Shown here: piece by piece, positions 8,672-16,975 of the stretch
Layout of the letters: each line of letters starts with the position of its first letter
Numbering within the stretch: the first letter of the stretch is position 1
Assembly: GCA_016178045.1 (NCBI GenBank)
Contig: JACOUE010000038.1
Coordinates: 1-48,858 of the forward strand
Source of the DNA: Chloroflexota bacterium
GTDB lineage: Bacteria > Chloroflexota > Dehalococcoidia > SM23-28-2 > JACOUE01
DNA: 48,858 nucleotides
Direction of reading: 5' to 3'
Program-made: the position numbers and the translations under genes
Notes under the pieces: generated by a model
What the model was told of the DNA's origin: nothing
Seen by the model: only the letters and a program-made list of their open reading frames with translations
Databases searched by the model: none

Positions 8672-9796
8672 TCAGTCTCGAGGGCCAGGGTACTGAGGGT
8701 ATCCGGTTACCAGTATATCCTCCCCCAGCCGGCGGACGCTGACGTCGCGCAGGCGGAGGGCGTCGGCCATGCGGTAGGCGCCCCGGCCGGCCACGGCGGC
8801 GGGGGCATCGGCCGCGCCGATGATCGCCGGGCCGATGACGGCGTGCACTTTGTCCACCAGCCCCCGGTCGAAGAGGGACCCCAGGAGGACGCCGCCGCCT
8901 TCCACCAGCAGCGACACGACGCCCCGCTCGGCCAGGGCGACGAGGAGGGGGTAGGGGTCCACGTGCTCGCCCTCGCGCGGCAGCAGGAGCACCTCCGCCC
9001 CCGCCGCCTCGACCGAGGCGCGCCACGCCAACGAAGTGTCGTCCGCCGTAGCGACCAGGGTCGGCGCGGGGCCGGTCAGTATCTGGGCCATGGGCGGAGT
9101 GCGGCCGCGCGTGTCCACGACCACCCGCAGGGGCTGGCGCCGCGCCGTGCGGCCTCCCGGCCTCGCCGTCAGGAGCGGGTCGTCGATGACGACGGTGCCG
9201 GAGCCGACCATGATGGCGTCGATCCGCGTGCGCAGGCGGTGCGCCCAGGCCCGCGCCTGCGGCCCCGCCACCCAGCGGGAGTCGCCGCTGGCGGCGGCGA
9301 TGCGGCCGTCCAGGCTGGCCGCGAACTTGGCGATGACGAAGGGCAGGCGGGCGAGGCGGTGCTTCACGTACGCCTCCAGCAGCCGCCGCGCGGCTTCCTC
9401 GCCCTCACCCACGGTCACCTTGAGTCCGGCGGCCTCCAGGGCGGCGCGGCCGCCGCCGTTAACGCTGGGGTCGGGGTCGAGCATGGCGATGTGGACCTCG
9501 CTGACGCCGGCCTCGAGGATCGCGTCGACGCAGGGAGGGGTGCGGCCCTGGTGGCAGCACGGCTCCAGGCTGACGTAGAGGGCGCCGCCGCGGGCGGCCT
9601 CGCCCGCCCGCGACAGGGCGACGACCTCCGCGTGAGGGCCGGGCGGGGGCTGCGTGGCCCCTTCCCCCACGATGCGGCCGTCTCTGACCACGACAGCCCC
9701 GACCGCCGGGTTGGGGGACGTCGTCCCCAGGACGCGGCGGGCCAGGCGGAGGGCGCGCGCCATGTACGGGTTCACAGCGTGACTATCATATCGCAT
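8672..9796 (-). CDS. ribD: bifunctional riboflavin biosynthesis deaminase/reductase RibD
   Basis: RibD deaminates the pyrimidine product of GTP cyclohydrolase II and then reduces its ribose side chain. Residues about 10-150 are the zinc deaminase domain with HAEVVAL and PCCHQGRTPPC, and TSPNPAVGAVVV near the start. Residues about 155-374 are the reductase domain, opening FVIAKFAASLDGRIAAASGDS and ending in a VSLLVEGGGVLLGSLFD segment. At 374 residues it is full length. No other rib genes are near. The ATG at 9796 gives the usual short lead before YMARALRLAR. It is divergent from the next gene across 53 bp. Confidence 0.95.
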   Translation of the reverse strand: MRYDSHAVNPYMARALRLARRVLGTTSPNPAVGAVVVRDGRIVGEGATQPPPGPHAEVVALSRAGEAARGGALYVSLEPCCHQGRTPPCVDAILEAGVSEVHIAMLDPDPSVNGGGRAALEAAGLKVTVGEGEEAARRLLEAYVKHRLARLPFVIAKFAASLDGRIAAASGDSRWVAGPQARAWAHRLRTRIDAIMVGSGTVVIDDPLLTARPGGRTARRQPLRVVVDTRGRTPPMAQILTGPAPTLVATADDTSLAWRASVEAAGAEVLLLPREGEHVDPYPLLVALAERGVVSLLVEGGGVLLGSLFDRGLVDKVHAVIGPAIIGAADAPAAVAGRGAYRMADALRLRDVSVRRLGEDILVTGYPQYPGPRD

Positions 9797-9849
9797 CGGC
9801 TGAGCGTCCCCCGCACTGGTATGCTAATATCGGCAGGGACTGACACGAA

Positions 9850-10548
9850 ATGAGCGAGCCTCAGGCAGACGCCCGTAGGGTCCGCGAGCTGATGGTGCGG
9901 GGGATCGTGGTGGGCATGTTCGCCGAGAACTGCTGGATCATCGGCTCCCGCCGCACCCGCGAAGGCATCGTGATCGATCCGGGCGACCAGGCGCAGGACA
10001 TCCTGAACCTGGCGAAAGACCTGGGGGTCAACGTCAAGCTGATCGCCAACTCCCACGGCCACCTCGACCACGTCATGGGCGTTCGAGGGGTGCAGGAGGC
10101 GACCGGCGCCGAGTTCCTGCTCCACCCCGAGGAGCTGGTCATCGCCCAGGGGTCGGCGCGGGCGGCGGCCATGTGGCTGGGCCGGTCGGTCGAGCCCCCG
10201 CCGGACCCCGACCACTTCATCGCCGACGGCGACGAAGTGGAGGTGGACGGGGTGAAGCTGAAGGTGATCCACACGCCCGGCCACACTCCCGGCAGCGTCT
10301 CCTTCTACACGGAGGGGATGCTGTTCAGCGGCGACACCCTCTTCCGCGGCTCCATCGGCCGCACGGACCTGCCCGGGGGCAGCTACGAACAGGAGATGGC
10401 CAGCATCGTCGACAAGCTGCTCCAACTGCCGGACGACACCATCGTCCTGCCGGGTCACATGCAGGAGACGAAGATCGCCATCGAGCGCCAGACCAACCCC
10501 TTCGTGCTCGACGAGATCAGCCGCCGGCGGGGCGAGGGCGGCCGCTGA
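9850..10548 (+). CDS. metallo-beta-lactamase-fold hydrolase (glyoxalase II-like)
   Basis: This is a cytosolic zinc hydrolase of the glyoxalase II-like branch, 232 residues. The metal motif HxHxDH is intact (NSHGHLDHVMG). Further ligands appear as HTPGHTPGS, FSGDTLFRGSIGRTDLPGG and the terminal LPGHMQET. The substrate cannot be read from sequence; thioesters such as acylglutathione-like compounds are typical. The last base of the stop codon forms part of the next gene's start (TGATG), so translation is probably coupled to the DinB-like gene. Confidence 0.88.
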   Translation: MSEPQADARRVRELMVRGIVVGMFAENCWIIGSRRTREGIVIDPGDQAQDILNLAKDLGVNVKLIANSHGHLDHVMGVRGVQEATGAEFLLHPEELVIAQGSARAAAMWLGRSVEPPPDPDHFIADGDEVEVDGVKLKVIHTPGHTPGSVSFYTEGMLFSGDTLFRGSIGRTDLPGGSYEQEMASIVDKLLQLPDDTIVLPGHMQETKIAIERQTNPFVLDEISRRRGEGGR

Positions 10549-11141
10549 TGGCCGGCGAAAGGGCCCAGCGGGTCATCGAGAGGCTGCGCGCCCACCGCGA
10601 GAGGTTCGAGGCGTTCTGCCGCTCGCTCTCGCCCGAGGAGCTGGAGCGGCCGGTGCCCAACAGCAGCTGGACGGTGAAGGACTTCGTGAGCCACCTCGTC
10701 TCCATGGACCCCCTCCTGGGCTACTGGTTTCGGGGCGTTGCGTCCGGCCGGCTCGACGAGCCCACCCGAGACGCCGACGGGAGCACCCTGGACGTCGACC
10801 GCTGGAACAATGCGGAGGTAGCCCGGCGCCGCGACTGGCCCCTGGAGCGCCTCTTGCAGGAGGGGTCGGGCAACCGCGAGGCCCTCGTCGCCGTGCTGGA
10901 AGGCATCAGCGATGAGGACACGAAGAAGACCGTGCGCTTTCCGGGCGACAGCAAGCGGCCGCCGACTGATATGCCCCTGGGGCTGTTCCTCTCCGGCTGG
11001 AGCCGTCACGATGCCATGCACGCCGCCGACATGTTGAAGGCCCTGCCGGAGCGGGCGTCCGACCCGGAGCTGGTGGCCTGGCTCGACGACCCCGCCGTCA
11101 AGTGGTACCAGGACACGATGGCCGGGCCGCCCCGGCGGTAG
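10548..11141 (+). CDS. DinB-like / maleylpyruvate isomerase N-terminal-fold protein
   Basis: The protein of 197 residues starts at the ATG overlapping the upstream stop. It has the four-helix DinB layout: NSSWTVKDFVSHLVSMD contributes the first His, and SRHDAMHAADML provides the two C-terminal His of the metal triad. Relatives are metal-dependent thiol transferases or uncharacterised. The ORF track begins 125 codons too early at 10173, inside the preceding hydrolase, so I reject that start. Its neighbours are a thioesterase-like hydrolase and an F420 enzyme, possibly a small-thiol or detoxification unit. Confidence 0.75.
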   Translation: MAGERAQRVIERLRAHRERFEAFCRSLSPEELERPVPNSSWTVKDFVSHLVSMDPLLGYWFRGVASGRLDEPTRDADGSTLDVDRWNNAEVARRRDWPLERLLQEGSGNREALVAVLEGISDEDTKKTVRFPGDSKRPPTDMPLGLFLSGWSRHDAMHAADMLKALPERASDPELVAWLDDPAVKWYQDTMAGPPRR

Positions 11142-11154
11142 AGGGAGCACTGTC

Positions 11155-11580
11155 ATGGAGCCCAGCCTCATCAAATTCGTCTCCGCGCTGCACGTCTTCT
11201 GGTACCGCCTGACCGGGGGCCTCATCGGCGGGAGGGCGGCGGGGGGAAACCCCGTCCTTCTGCTCACCACCTCCGGCCGCCGCACCGGCAACGAGCGCAC
11301 CACGCCGCTCCTGTACCTCCAGGACGGGGAGAACTTCGTGGTGGTGGCCTCGTACGGGGGCTCGGACTATCATCCGGCGTGGTGGCTCAACCTGAAGGCG
11401 AACCCTGAGTCGGCCGTCCAGATCAGGGGCGAGCGGCTGCGGGCAAAGGCGGAAGAAGCCGGCCCGGAGGAGAAGGCGCGCCTCTGGCCCCTCCTCACGA
11501 AGATGTACCCCGGCTACGACGATTACCAGCGGCGGACGGAGCGCCAGATCCCCGTCGTCATCCTGCGGCCCCAGGGGTAG
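11155..11580 (+). CDS. deazaflavin (F420)-dependent nitroreductase-family protein, Ddn-like
   Basis: A 141-residue split-barrel protein of the Ddn type, which uses reduced F420 to reduce small molecules such as quinones. The family pattern is present: LLLTTSGRRTGNERTTPLLY, then VVVASYGGSDYHPAWWLNL and the end motif RQIPVVILRP. The N-terminus is amphipathic (LIKFVSALHVFWYRL), which could hold it at the membrane. It lies 13 bp after the DinB-like gene, so the two probably share a transcript. It converges on the DUF4389 gene with only three bases between. Confidence 0.85.
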   Translation: MEPSLIKFVSALHVFWYRLTGGLIGGRAAGGNPVLLLTTSGRRTGNERTTPLLYLQDGENFVVVASYGGSDYHPAWWLNLKANPESAVQIRGERLRAKAEEAGPEEKARLWPLLTKMYPGYDDYQRRTERQIPVVILRPQG

Positions 11581-11583
11581 CGG

Positions 11584-12192
11584 CTAGGCCGCGGCCGCGT
11601 CCGCCTCCGGCCCGGTGTCCAGGGCGAACGGCGGGTACCGCTCGACCAGAGAGGCGTGGTAACCGAGAAGTCGCGCCTCCCAGCGCAGGAACCCTCTCTG
11701 GAAGTTGTATATCCCCGCCGGGTAGCTCTCCTGGATCAGCACCAGCACGGCGGCCACCAGCCAGAGGATGGCCGAGACGATCCCGACCAGCGCCAGGACG
11801 AGGGCGCTGGGGATGCTGTAGATGAGCCGCAGCAGCGCAGAGCCCACGGTCGGGCTGCCGCCGGGCTGTACCTCGAACCGCACAAACTGCTCGGGTTTCT
11901 CCGTGGGGAAGCGGTCGGTGACGATCGCCAGGTAGGCGAGCAAGGCCATCAGCCAGCGCAGCCAGGTGGTCAGCCGCGGCGCGTCTTCCTCCAGGAACCG
12001 CTGCGCCCCCTTCTGTGAGACGAAGATCGCCGCCAGCACGGGGAATACGAGGTAGGCCAGGCCGTACAGCAAGCCGAAGATGTTCCCCACGACTGAGAGG
12101 ATGATCAATGCCAGGATGCGGATGAACATTTGGGTCCGCTCGAACTTCTCGGGAGGGGTCACGTCGAAGATGACGGGATAGTCGGCTGGCAT
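11584..12192 (-). CDS. DUF4389 family membrane protein
   Basis: The 202-residue protein shows the DUF4389 pattern: a short soluble start (YPVIFDVTPPEKFERTQMFI), one or two hydrophobic segments, a central pair FLEEDAPRLTTWLRWLMALL, and a region FPTEKPEQFVRFEVQPGG before two more helices. I count four helices. Function is unknown for the family. It follows dcd on the same strand with 15 bp between them and has a GAAAGGAGG ribosome site, so the two genes are probably co-transcribed. Confidence 0.75.
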   Translation of the reverse strand: MPADYPVIFDVTPPEKFERTQMFIRILALIILSVVGNIFGLLYGLAYLVFPVLAAIFVSQKGAQRFLEEDAPRLTTWLRWLMALLAYLAIVTDRFPTEKPEQFVRFEVQPGGSPTVGSALLRLIYSIPSALVLALVGIVSAILWLVAAVLVLIQESYPAGIYNFQRGFLRWEARLLGYHASLVERYPPFALDTGPEADAAAA

Positions 12193-12207
12193 GGCGGCCT
12201 CCTTTCG

Positions 12208-12792
12208 CTAGTCCGAGTCGGCGCTACCGCGGAAGTCCTGGAAGGCGCGCGAGGGCGTCGGCTCGCTCTGGCCCTGGTACTTGCTCCCCAGCGCCGGCGA
12301 CCCGTATGGCCGCTCCACGGCGGTGGACATGCGCAGGAACGAGATCTGGGCGATCTTCATCGCGTAGTACAGGGCGATGGGCATCTGCGACTGGTTGGAC
12401 AGCTCCAGCGTCAGCTTACCCGTCCAGCCCGGGTCAACGTAGCCGGCGGTCGCGTGCACCAGGAGCCCCAGCCTCCCCAGCGACGACTTCCCGTCCACCC
12501 GGGCGACGATGTCGTCGGGCAGCGTCACGGACTCGATGGTGCCGCCCAGCACGAACGTCCCCGGCTGGACGACGAACGGCTCGTCGTCGGCGATGACGAC
12601 GCGCTCCGTCAGGTCGTCCATGGGCTGGCGGACATCGACGTAGGGCCGCCGGGTCACCCGGAAGACGCGGAAGATGCGGTCGAGGTGGAGGTCGACGCTG
12701 GCGGGCTGGAGGGCGTCTTCGCCGAAGGGATCGATGACGAGGCGGCCGGCTTCGATCTCCTGGCGGATGGACTTGTCGGAGAGGACGGTCAA
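12208..12792 (-). CDS. dcd: dCTP deaminase, bifunctional dCTP deaminase/dUTPase type
   Basis: It converts dCTP to dUTP and probably on to dUMP, supplying thymidylate synthesis and keeping dUTP low. The active-site block GKSSLGRLGLLVHATAGYVD and the following WTGKLTLELSN are close to those of the mycobacterial bifunctional enzyme. So is the C-terminal ALGSKYQGQSEPTPSRAFQD, which closes over the nucleotide. At 194 residues it is full length. The enterobacterial mono-functional type has RSSLARLGLMVH in this position, so the bifunctional reading rests on similarity and needs assay support. Confidence 0.92.
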   Translation of the reverse strand: MTVLSDKSIRQEIEAGRLVIDPFGEDALQPASVDLHLDRIFRVFRVTRRPYVDVRQPMDDLTERVVIADDEPFVVQPGTFVLGGTIESVTLPDDIVARVDGKSSLGRLGLLVHATAGYVDPGWTGKLTLELSNQSQMPIALYYAMKIAQISFLRMSTAVERPYGSPALGSKYQGQSEPTPSRAFQDFRGSADSD

Positions 12793-12871
12793 ACGAGGCT
12801 GCCCCTTCGTGCCGGGTATGCTGGCGCCATTCTAGCACCCGCTTCTTCAGGGGGACAACCGCGACGAAGGG

Positions 12872-12904
12872 GGCGCCGGACCCCGGGGCGAGGGGCCCGG
12901 CGCC
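12872..12904. terminator. GC-rich hairpin between dcd and the SIMPL gene
   Basis: GGCGCCGG at 12872-12879 pairs perfectly with CCGGCGCC at 12897-12904. It lies just beyond the stop of the SIMPL lipoprotein gene on the minus strand. There is no clear T-run after it, so it may protect the 3' end rather than act as a full intrinsic terminator. Confidence 0.4.
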
Positions 12905-12919
12905 TGCGACCGAATGCTA

Positions 12920-13906
12920 TTAGATGCCGTAAGTGATGACCACGTTGGCGACGAGCTGCACGTCAGGCGACTGGCCCTCCGCGTAGGCGATGCCGCCCAG
13001 CGGGTAGGGACCGGTGACGCCGGAGTCGCAGGGGCTGCCGCCGAAGGGGGCGTACGAAGAGTTAGAAGCGCCCACCACGGCGCCCAGCGTCACGCCCAGC
13101 ACCTGTGCGAACCGGGTGGCCCGCTCGCCGGCGTCCTGGACGGCCGCCTCCATCGCGGCCCGCTCCAGGGCGGCGCAGTCGGCGATGGTGTAGGAGACGT
13201 TGGTGCCCTGGAGGCTGATCCCCGTCAGGTTGTTGGCGGCGTCGGTAGCCGCCTTCACAACGGCGTCGAGGTTGCCGAGGTTGCGCACCGTCGCCCGGAT
13301 GGTGGCGCTGCTGGAGTACGGGTCGTAGTAGGGGCTGATGATTACCTCAACGTCCTCGCGGGCCACACCGCTGGCGACGATGGCGTCCACCACCGGCTGG
13401 ACGTCGGCCTCCGTGATCTGCTTGACCTGGCCGGCGCTGTCCGCCTCCGGCTCGCTGGGAGCGACCCCGGGCTCCGTCCCGCCGCCCGCGGGCTCGATGC
13501 GGGTAGCATTGCTGCCCAAGTAGACCTCCAGGATGGCCCTGTCGGCCTGGACGGTGGCGGAACCGAAGCCCTGGACGGTGATGCCCGTCTGGCTTACCTG
13601 AAGCGCGGGGTACGGGAAGAAGTCGGGCGCGATCTCCCTGACTGCCGAATAGAAGCCCGGTGCGGCCGGAGCTCCGGGCGGTAGGGCCACTTGGCCCGCT
13701 TGGCCCGCTTGGCCCTCGTCCTTGGCGGCACTGCCTCCCCGGGTGACGTTCTGATCGGCCTCCAACGCGGCGACCGCGAGGCCACGGTTGGTGCGGATGC
13801 CCGCCTCCTCGCCTCCGCCGCCGGGGCCACCGCCCCCGCAGGCCACGGCCAGGAGGGCCAGCGCCGCCACCGTGACCGCGGCGAGCGCGAATCCCTTGCC
13901 TCTCAT
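12920..13906 (-). CDS. SIMPL (DUF541) domain lipoprotein
   Basis: The 328-residue protein begins with a lipoprotein signal (hydrophobic core ALAAVTVAALALL, lipobox LAVAC with Cys23) followed by a flexible Gly/Ala-rich linker to about residue 90. The SIMPL domain runs from about 105 (ITVQGFGSATVQADRAILEV) to the end, with the usual ERAAMEAAVQDAGERATRFA helix and closing PDVQLVANVVITY strand. Family members are exported proteins of poorly known role. The gene is third in a sigma / anti-sigma / lipoprotein series on the same strand, so it is a likely envelope-stress output of that sigma factor. Confidence 0.85.
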   Translation of the reverse strand: MRGKGFALAAVTVAALALLAVACGGGGPGGGGEEAGIRTNRGLAVAALEADQNVTRGGSAAKDEGQAGQAGQVALPPGAPAAPGFYSAVREIAPDFFPYPALQVSQTGITVQGFGSATVQADRAILEVYLGSNATRIEPAGGGTEPGVAPSEPEADSAGQVKQITEADVQPVVDAIVASGVAREDVEVIISPYYDPYSSSATIRATVRNLGNLDAVVKAATDAANNLTGISLQGTNVSYTIADCAALERAAMEAAVQDAGERATRFAQVLGVTLGAVVGASNSSYAPFGGSPCDSGVTGPYPLGGIAYAEGQSPDVQLVANVVITYGI

Positions 13907-13940
13907 CTCTCTGTCTCCTTTCCGCTTCGCGGACGAAGCG

Positions 13941-14690
13941 CTATCTCAAGCCAGTTCGCCGGACGAGCACGACAGCCCCTGAGCCCAGCGCCAGGGCCCC
14001 CAGAGCAGCGGCCAGGGCGATCTCGGCGGCGCGCAGGGGGTCGATGCCGCCCTCGTCTTCCCCGGCGGCGGCGGTCTCGGCACCTTCCTCGGGGCCTGCC
14101 TCGGTGCGGTCCTCAGCCCGGGCGGCCGGCAGCGCAGGCGAGGGCGTCGCCTCGTCGCCGGTCGCCTCTTCGCCCGGTTCGGCTGCGCCCCCAGCTTCGT
14201 CTGGGGCGCCCAGGGGCGAAGCTTCCGGTTGCGCGGCCGGTGCTGCCGACTTCGGGGTGGGCGTGGGCGCAGGTACTTGCTCCGGCAACGCCTCGTCGGC
14301 GGCGAACATCTCGCTGGCTTTAGGAGCAGTTGCCTGTCGTCCCCCGCCCCCACCGGCGAAGTCGCCGACGTCCACCACCAGCACGGCGGCGAGGGCAACG
14401 GCGACGGCGGCGCCGCCAAGCCGCACGGACCAGGGGAACGCCCCGGCCAGGGGAGAGGGGCGCGGGTGGGTCACGTCCTCCGGCCGTACGGCGAAGGAGC
14501 GGGGGGCCCGTTCCTGGGGAAGGGTACGCAGCGCCTCGACGGTGAGGCGCAGCTCGTCCAGCTCACGACGGCAGGAGTCGCAGGCGGGGAGATGGCCCTC
14601 CACCTCCTCACGCTCGGCCTCGGTAAGACGCCCGTCCATATAGGCCGATATGAGGAGCCTTAGCCTCTCGTGACCTCTTCGCCACCACAT
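13941..14690 (-). CDS. anti-sigma factor, zinc-finger (ZAS/zf-HC2) with transmembrane segments
   Basis: The cytosolic N-terminus carries the ZAS motif HLPACDSC (Hx3Cx2C) within a helical sigma-binding domain of about 75 residues. A transmembrane helix follows at about 90-108 (LGGAAVAVALAAVLVVDVGD). A long, low-complexity Pro/Ala/Glu-rich extracytoplasmic region follows, and a second helix lies near the end (about 222-243). The membrane topology suits a sensor that releases its sigma factor on a surface signal. It begins 14 bp after the sigma gene with a GAGGAGA site. The RsgI-like label is not justified; only the ZAS class is. Confidence 0.85.
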   Translation of the reverse strand: MWWRRGHERLRLLISAYMDGRLTEAEREEVEGHLPACDSCRRELDELRLTVEALRTLPQERAPRSFAVRPEDVTHPRPSPLAGAFPWSVRLGGAAVAVALAAVLVVDVGDFAGGGGGRQATAPKASEMFAADEALPEQVPAPTPTPKSAAPAAQPEASPLGAPDEAGGAAEPGEEATGDEATPSPALPAARAEDRTEAGPEEGAETAAAGEDEGGIDPLRAAEIALAAALGALALGSGAVVLVRRTGLR

Positions 14691-14704
14691 AAGTCAGCTT
14701 CTCC

Positions 14705-15316
14705 TCAGGACGAATCCCTGACGTCGCTACTTAATTGACGGAACGGGTCCGGCAGAAGTTCCCGCTTCGTTAGCAGGATCAGCCGCAGCCGGCCCCGGCC
14801 GCGGCTGATGCGCGACTTGACCGTACCCAGCGCAGCCTTAGTGACCTCGGCGACCTCCTCGTAGCTCATGCCCTGCACGTCGCAGAGGACGACGGCCAGG
14901 CGCTGGTCGAAGGGGAGACGGGACAGGGCCTCCTGGAGGTAGGCGGCCAGCTCCAGCCGTTCGACCTGTTGCTCCGGCGAAGGCGCGCCCTCGGCCACCT
15001 CTACGGGGCGCTCGGAGGGGGTGGTCGCCTCCAGGGAGAGGCTGGGCCGGGCCTTGCGCCGGCGGAGCTCGTCGTAGCAGGCGTTGGCGGCGATGCGGAA
15101 GAGCCAGGCGCGGAAGCTGCCCCCCTTAAAGCGGTCCAGGTGACGGTAGGCGGCCAGGAACGCCTCCTGGGCGGCGTCCTCCGCCGCTTCACGCACGGCG
15201 AGGAGGCGGAGGCAGAGACTATAGAGGGGGGTCTGATAGCGGTGGACTAAGGTGTTGAAGGCGTCTAGGTCGCCAGCTTGCGCCCGGTGGAGGAGCTGGC
15301 TTTCGTCTGCTTCCAT
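14705..15316 (-). CDS. ECF-type RNA polymerase sigma-70 factor
   Basis: The product is an extracytoplasmic-function sigma factor with region 2 (FRAWLFRIAANACYDELRRR) and region 4 (RLPFDQRLAVVLCDVQGMSY, then GTVKSRISRGRGRLR). The ATG at 15316 (MEADESQLLHRAQ) is preferred over the track's 15343 start, since ECF factors begin this close to region 2. It has 203 residues. It lies directly upstream of its zinc-finger anti-sigma gene, the standard pairing, and is divergent from lepB across about 120 bp. That gap carries a duplicated promoter-like box. Confidence 0.9.
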   Translation of the reverse strand: MEADESQLLHRAQAGDLDAFNTLVHRYQTPLYSLCLRLLAVREAAEDAAQEAFLAAYRHLDRFKGGSFRAWLFRIAANACYDELRRRKARPSLSLEATTPSERPVEVAEGAPSPEQQVERLELAAYLQEALSRLPFDQRLAVVLCDVQGMSYEEVAEVTKAALGTVKSRISRGRGRLRLILLTKRELLPDPFRQLSSDVRDSS

Positions 15317-15380
15317 GCAGTGAACTCTGGCAGGCAGGCCCATTCTATCAGAAGAGCGCGAAACCGTCGCCGCTGTTCGA

Positions 15381-15415
15381 GCGTCTAATATAACGTAGGG
15401 AGCGTCTGATATAAT
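15381..15415 (+). promoter_or_regulatory. duplicated box GCGTCTnATATAA, probable lepB promoter/operator
   Basis: GCGTCTAATATAAC starts at 15381 and GCGTCTGATATAAT at 15402, exactly 21 bp (two helical turns) apart. The second contains a perfect TATAAT 22 bp before the lepB start codon. The duplication could be an ECF-sigma or repressor site in the divergent interval. Confidence 0.5.
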
Positions 15416-15436
15416 CGCATTGCTACGTCCACAGCT

Positions 15437-16387
15437 ATGACTGGTTCCGAGGAAAGGGAAGAGGGGGGGCCGCCCGAGGGGAAGAGGGGGCCGGAAGAGA
15501 AGTACGACCCCTTTTCTACCGTCTGGTACGATCCTACCTATCCGCCCCGCTTTCAGTACTTGAACGTTCAGGAGAACCCGCAGGAACCCGAGCCGGCCCG
15601 AGAACAGGCGCCGCCGGCCCCGCGCGAGCCGGAGCCGGCCCGCGCCGGTCTATTCTCCCGGCCGGCCGCGCCTGAGCAGACTCCCTGGGAGGAGTACCGC
15701 CAGCTGTCGGAGGCGAGCGCGGCCGGGTACCAGGCTGCCCGCAGGAGTCGCTGGGCGGTCACCGTCCGCGAGATCATCGAGACGCTGCTGCTGGCGCTCC
15801 TCATCTTCCTGGCGGTGCGCGCCTCCCTCCAGAACTTCCGGGTGGAGGGCGCGAGCATGATGCCGGGCCTCCACACCGGACAGTACCTCATCGTCAACAA
15901 GCTGGCGTACGCTACCATCGACCTGGGGATGTTCGACTGGGTGCCCTTGTTTGACCCCGGGGAGGACTCCGTCCACCACCTCTTCTCGTCGCCCGCCCGC
16001 GGGGACGTCATCGTCTTCCGCGCCCCCCAGTCGCCGGAGCGTGACTTCATCAAGCGGGTCATCGGCGTTCCCGACGACGTCGTCCATATCGAGCCCGATG
16101 AGGGGATCGTTTACGTGAACGATAAGCCGCTGGAAGAGCCGTACGCCCTGGGGGGGACCACCTGTAGCGGCGGCACCGTCTCCTGCGGCCCCTGGACCGT
16201 CCCCGACGACTACTACTTCGTCCTGGGCGACAACCGCCAGAACAGCAGCGACTCCCGCGCCTTCGGCTTCGTGCCCGGGGAGAACATAATCGGCAAGGCG
16301 CTGATCTCGTACTGGCCTCTGGAGGACGCCGGCCTTGCCCCCAACCACTCCGTCTCCTTCGCCAAGTCCGCCCGTGCCGAGGAGTAG
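15437..16387 (+). CDS. lepB: signal peptidase I
   Basis: This membrane serine protease removes signal peptides from exported preproteins. A long charged Pro-rich N-terminal tail (about 105 residues) precedes one transmembrane helix (IIETLLLALLIFLAVRASL). Catalytic Ser lies in EGASMMPGL and the catalytic Lys in RDFIKRVIGVPDD, and box E reads VLGDNRQNSSDSRAFGFV. There are 316 residues. The N-terminal tail is unusual in length but family members vary there. pyrE overlaps its 3' end, suggesting coupled translation. Confidence 0.95.
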   Translation: MTGSEEREEGGPPEGKRGPEEKYDPFSTVWYDPTYPPRFQYLNVQENPQEPEPAREQAPPAPREPEPARAGLFSRPAAPEQTPWEEYRQLSEASAAGYQAARRSRWAVTVREIIETLLLALLIFLAVRASLQNFRVEGASMMPGLHTGQYLIVNKLAYATIDLGMFDWVPLFDPGEDSVHHLFSSPARGDVIVFRAPQSPERDFIKRVIGVPDDVVHIEPDEGIVYVNDKPLEEPYALGGTTCSGGTVSCGPWTVPDDYYFVLGDNRQNSSDSRAFGFVPGENIIGKALISYWPLEDAGLAPNHSVSFAKSARAEE

Positions 16388-16964
16388 CGACGAGCCTCCC
16401 GGCGCAAGGCCGTCCAGAGTCGAGCGCATCCTGCGCGACTGCGGAGCGTACCTCGAAGGGCACTTCCTGCTGACGTCCGGCCGGCACTCGCCGGCGTACG
16501 TCGAGAAATTCCGGCTTCTGGAGCAGCCTGCCTACACGCGGCGCCTCTGCCGTCTCATCGCCCGCCGGTTCAAGGACGACAACGTGCAGGTGGTGGCAGC
16601 GCCGACCACGGGGGGGATCATCCTCAGCTATGAGGTGGCCCGGCAGCTGGGGGTGCGCGGTATCTTCGCCGAAAAGGGCGAGGACGGTCGCAGGCGGTTC
16701 GGACGCGGCTTCCGCATCGAGCCCGGGCAGCGGGTACTGGTGGTGGACGACGTCCTCACTACCGGCGGTAGCGTTACCGAGGTGATCGAGGCGGTGCGGC
16801 AGGCGGGGGGAAAGCTGGTCGGCGTGGGCCTGCTGGTCGACCGGACGGGCGGCCGGGCCGATTTCGGCGTCCCCACGTTCGCCTGCCTGACGCTCGAGCT
16901 GCCGTCCTACGCGCCCGAGGCCTGCCCACTCTGCGCCCGCAACGTACCGCTGGTCGTCACCTAG
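16374..16964 (+). CDS. pyrE: orotate phosphoribosyltransferase
   Basis: The enzyme transfers phosphoribose from PRPP to orotate, a step to UMP. The PRPP-binding loop is textbook (VLVVDDVLTTGGSVTEVIEA), and APTTGGIILSYEVAR and AEKGEDGRRRFGRGF support PyrE over other phosphoribosyltransferases. The track opens at a TTG at 16335. The GTG at 16374 (VPRSSDEPPG) is a better start and overlaps lepB by 14 bp. The frame has no ATG near by and no clear ribosome site, so the start remains uncertain by some residues. About 196 residues. Confidence 0.9.
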   Translation: MPRSSDEPPGARPSRVERILRDCGAYLEGHFLLTSGRHSPAYVEKFRLLEQPAYTRRLCRLIARRFKDDNVQVVAAPTTGGIILSYEVARQLGVRGIFAEKGEDGRRRFGRGFRIEPGQRVLVVDDVLTTGGSVTEVIEAVRQAGGKLVGVGLLVDRTGGRADFGVPTFACLTLELPSYAPEACPLCARNVPLVVT

Positions 16965-16975
16965 CCTCCGAAGCC

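Noticed and set aside
10173-10547. early start for the DinB-like gene
   Set aside because: These 125 codons are inside the metallo-hydrolase gene in another frame. The TGATG junction gives the natural start at 10548.
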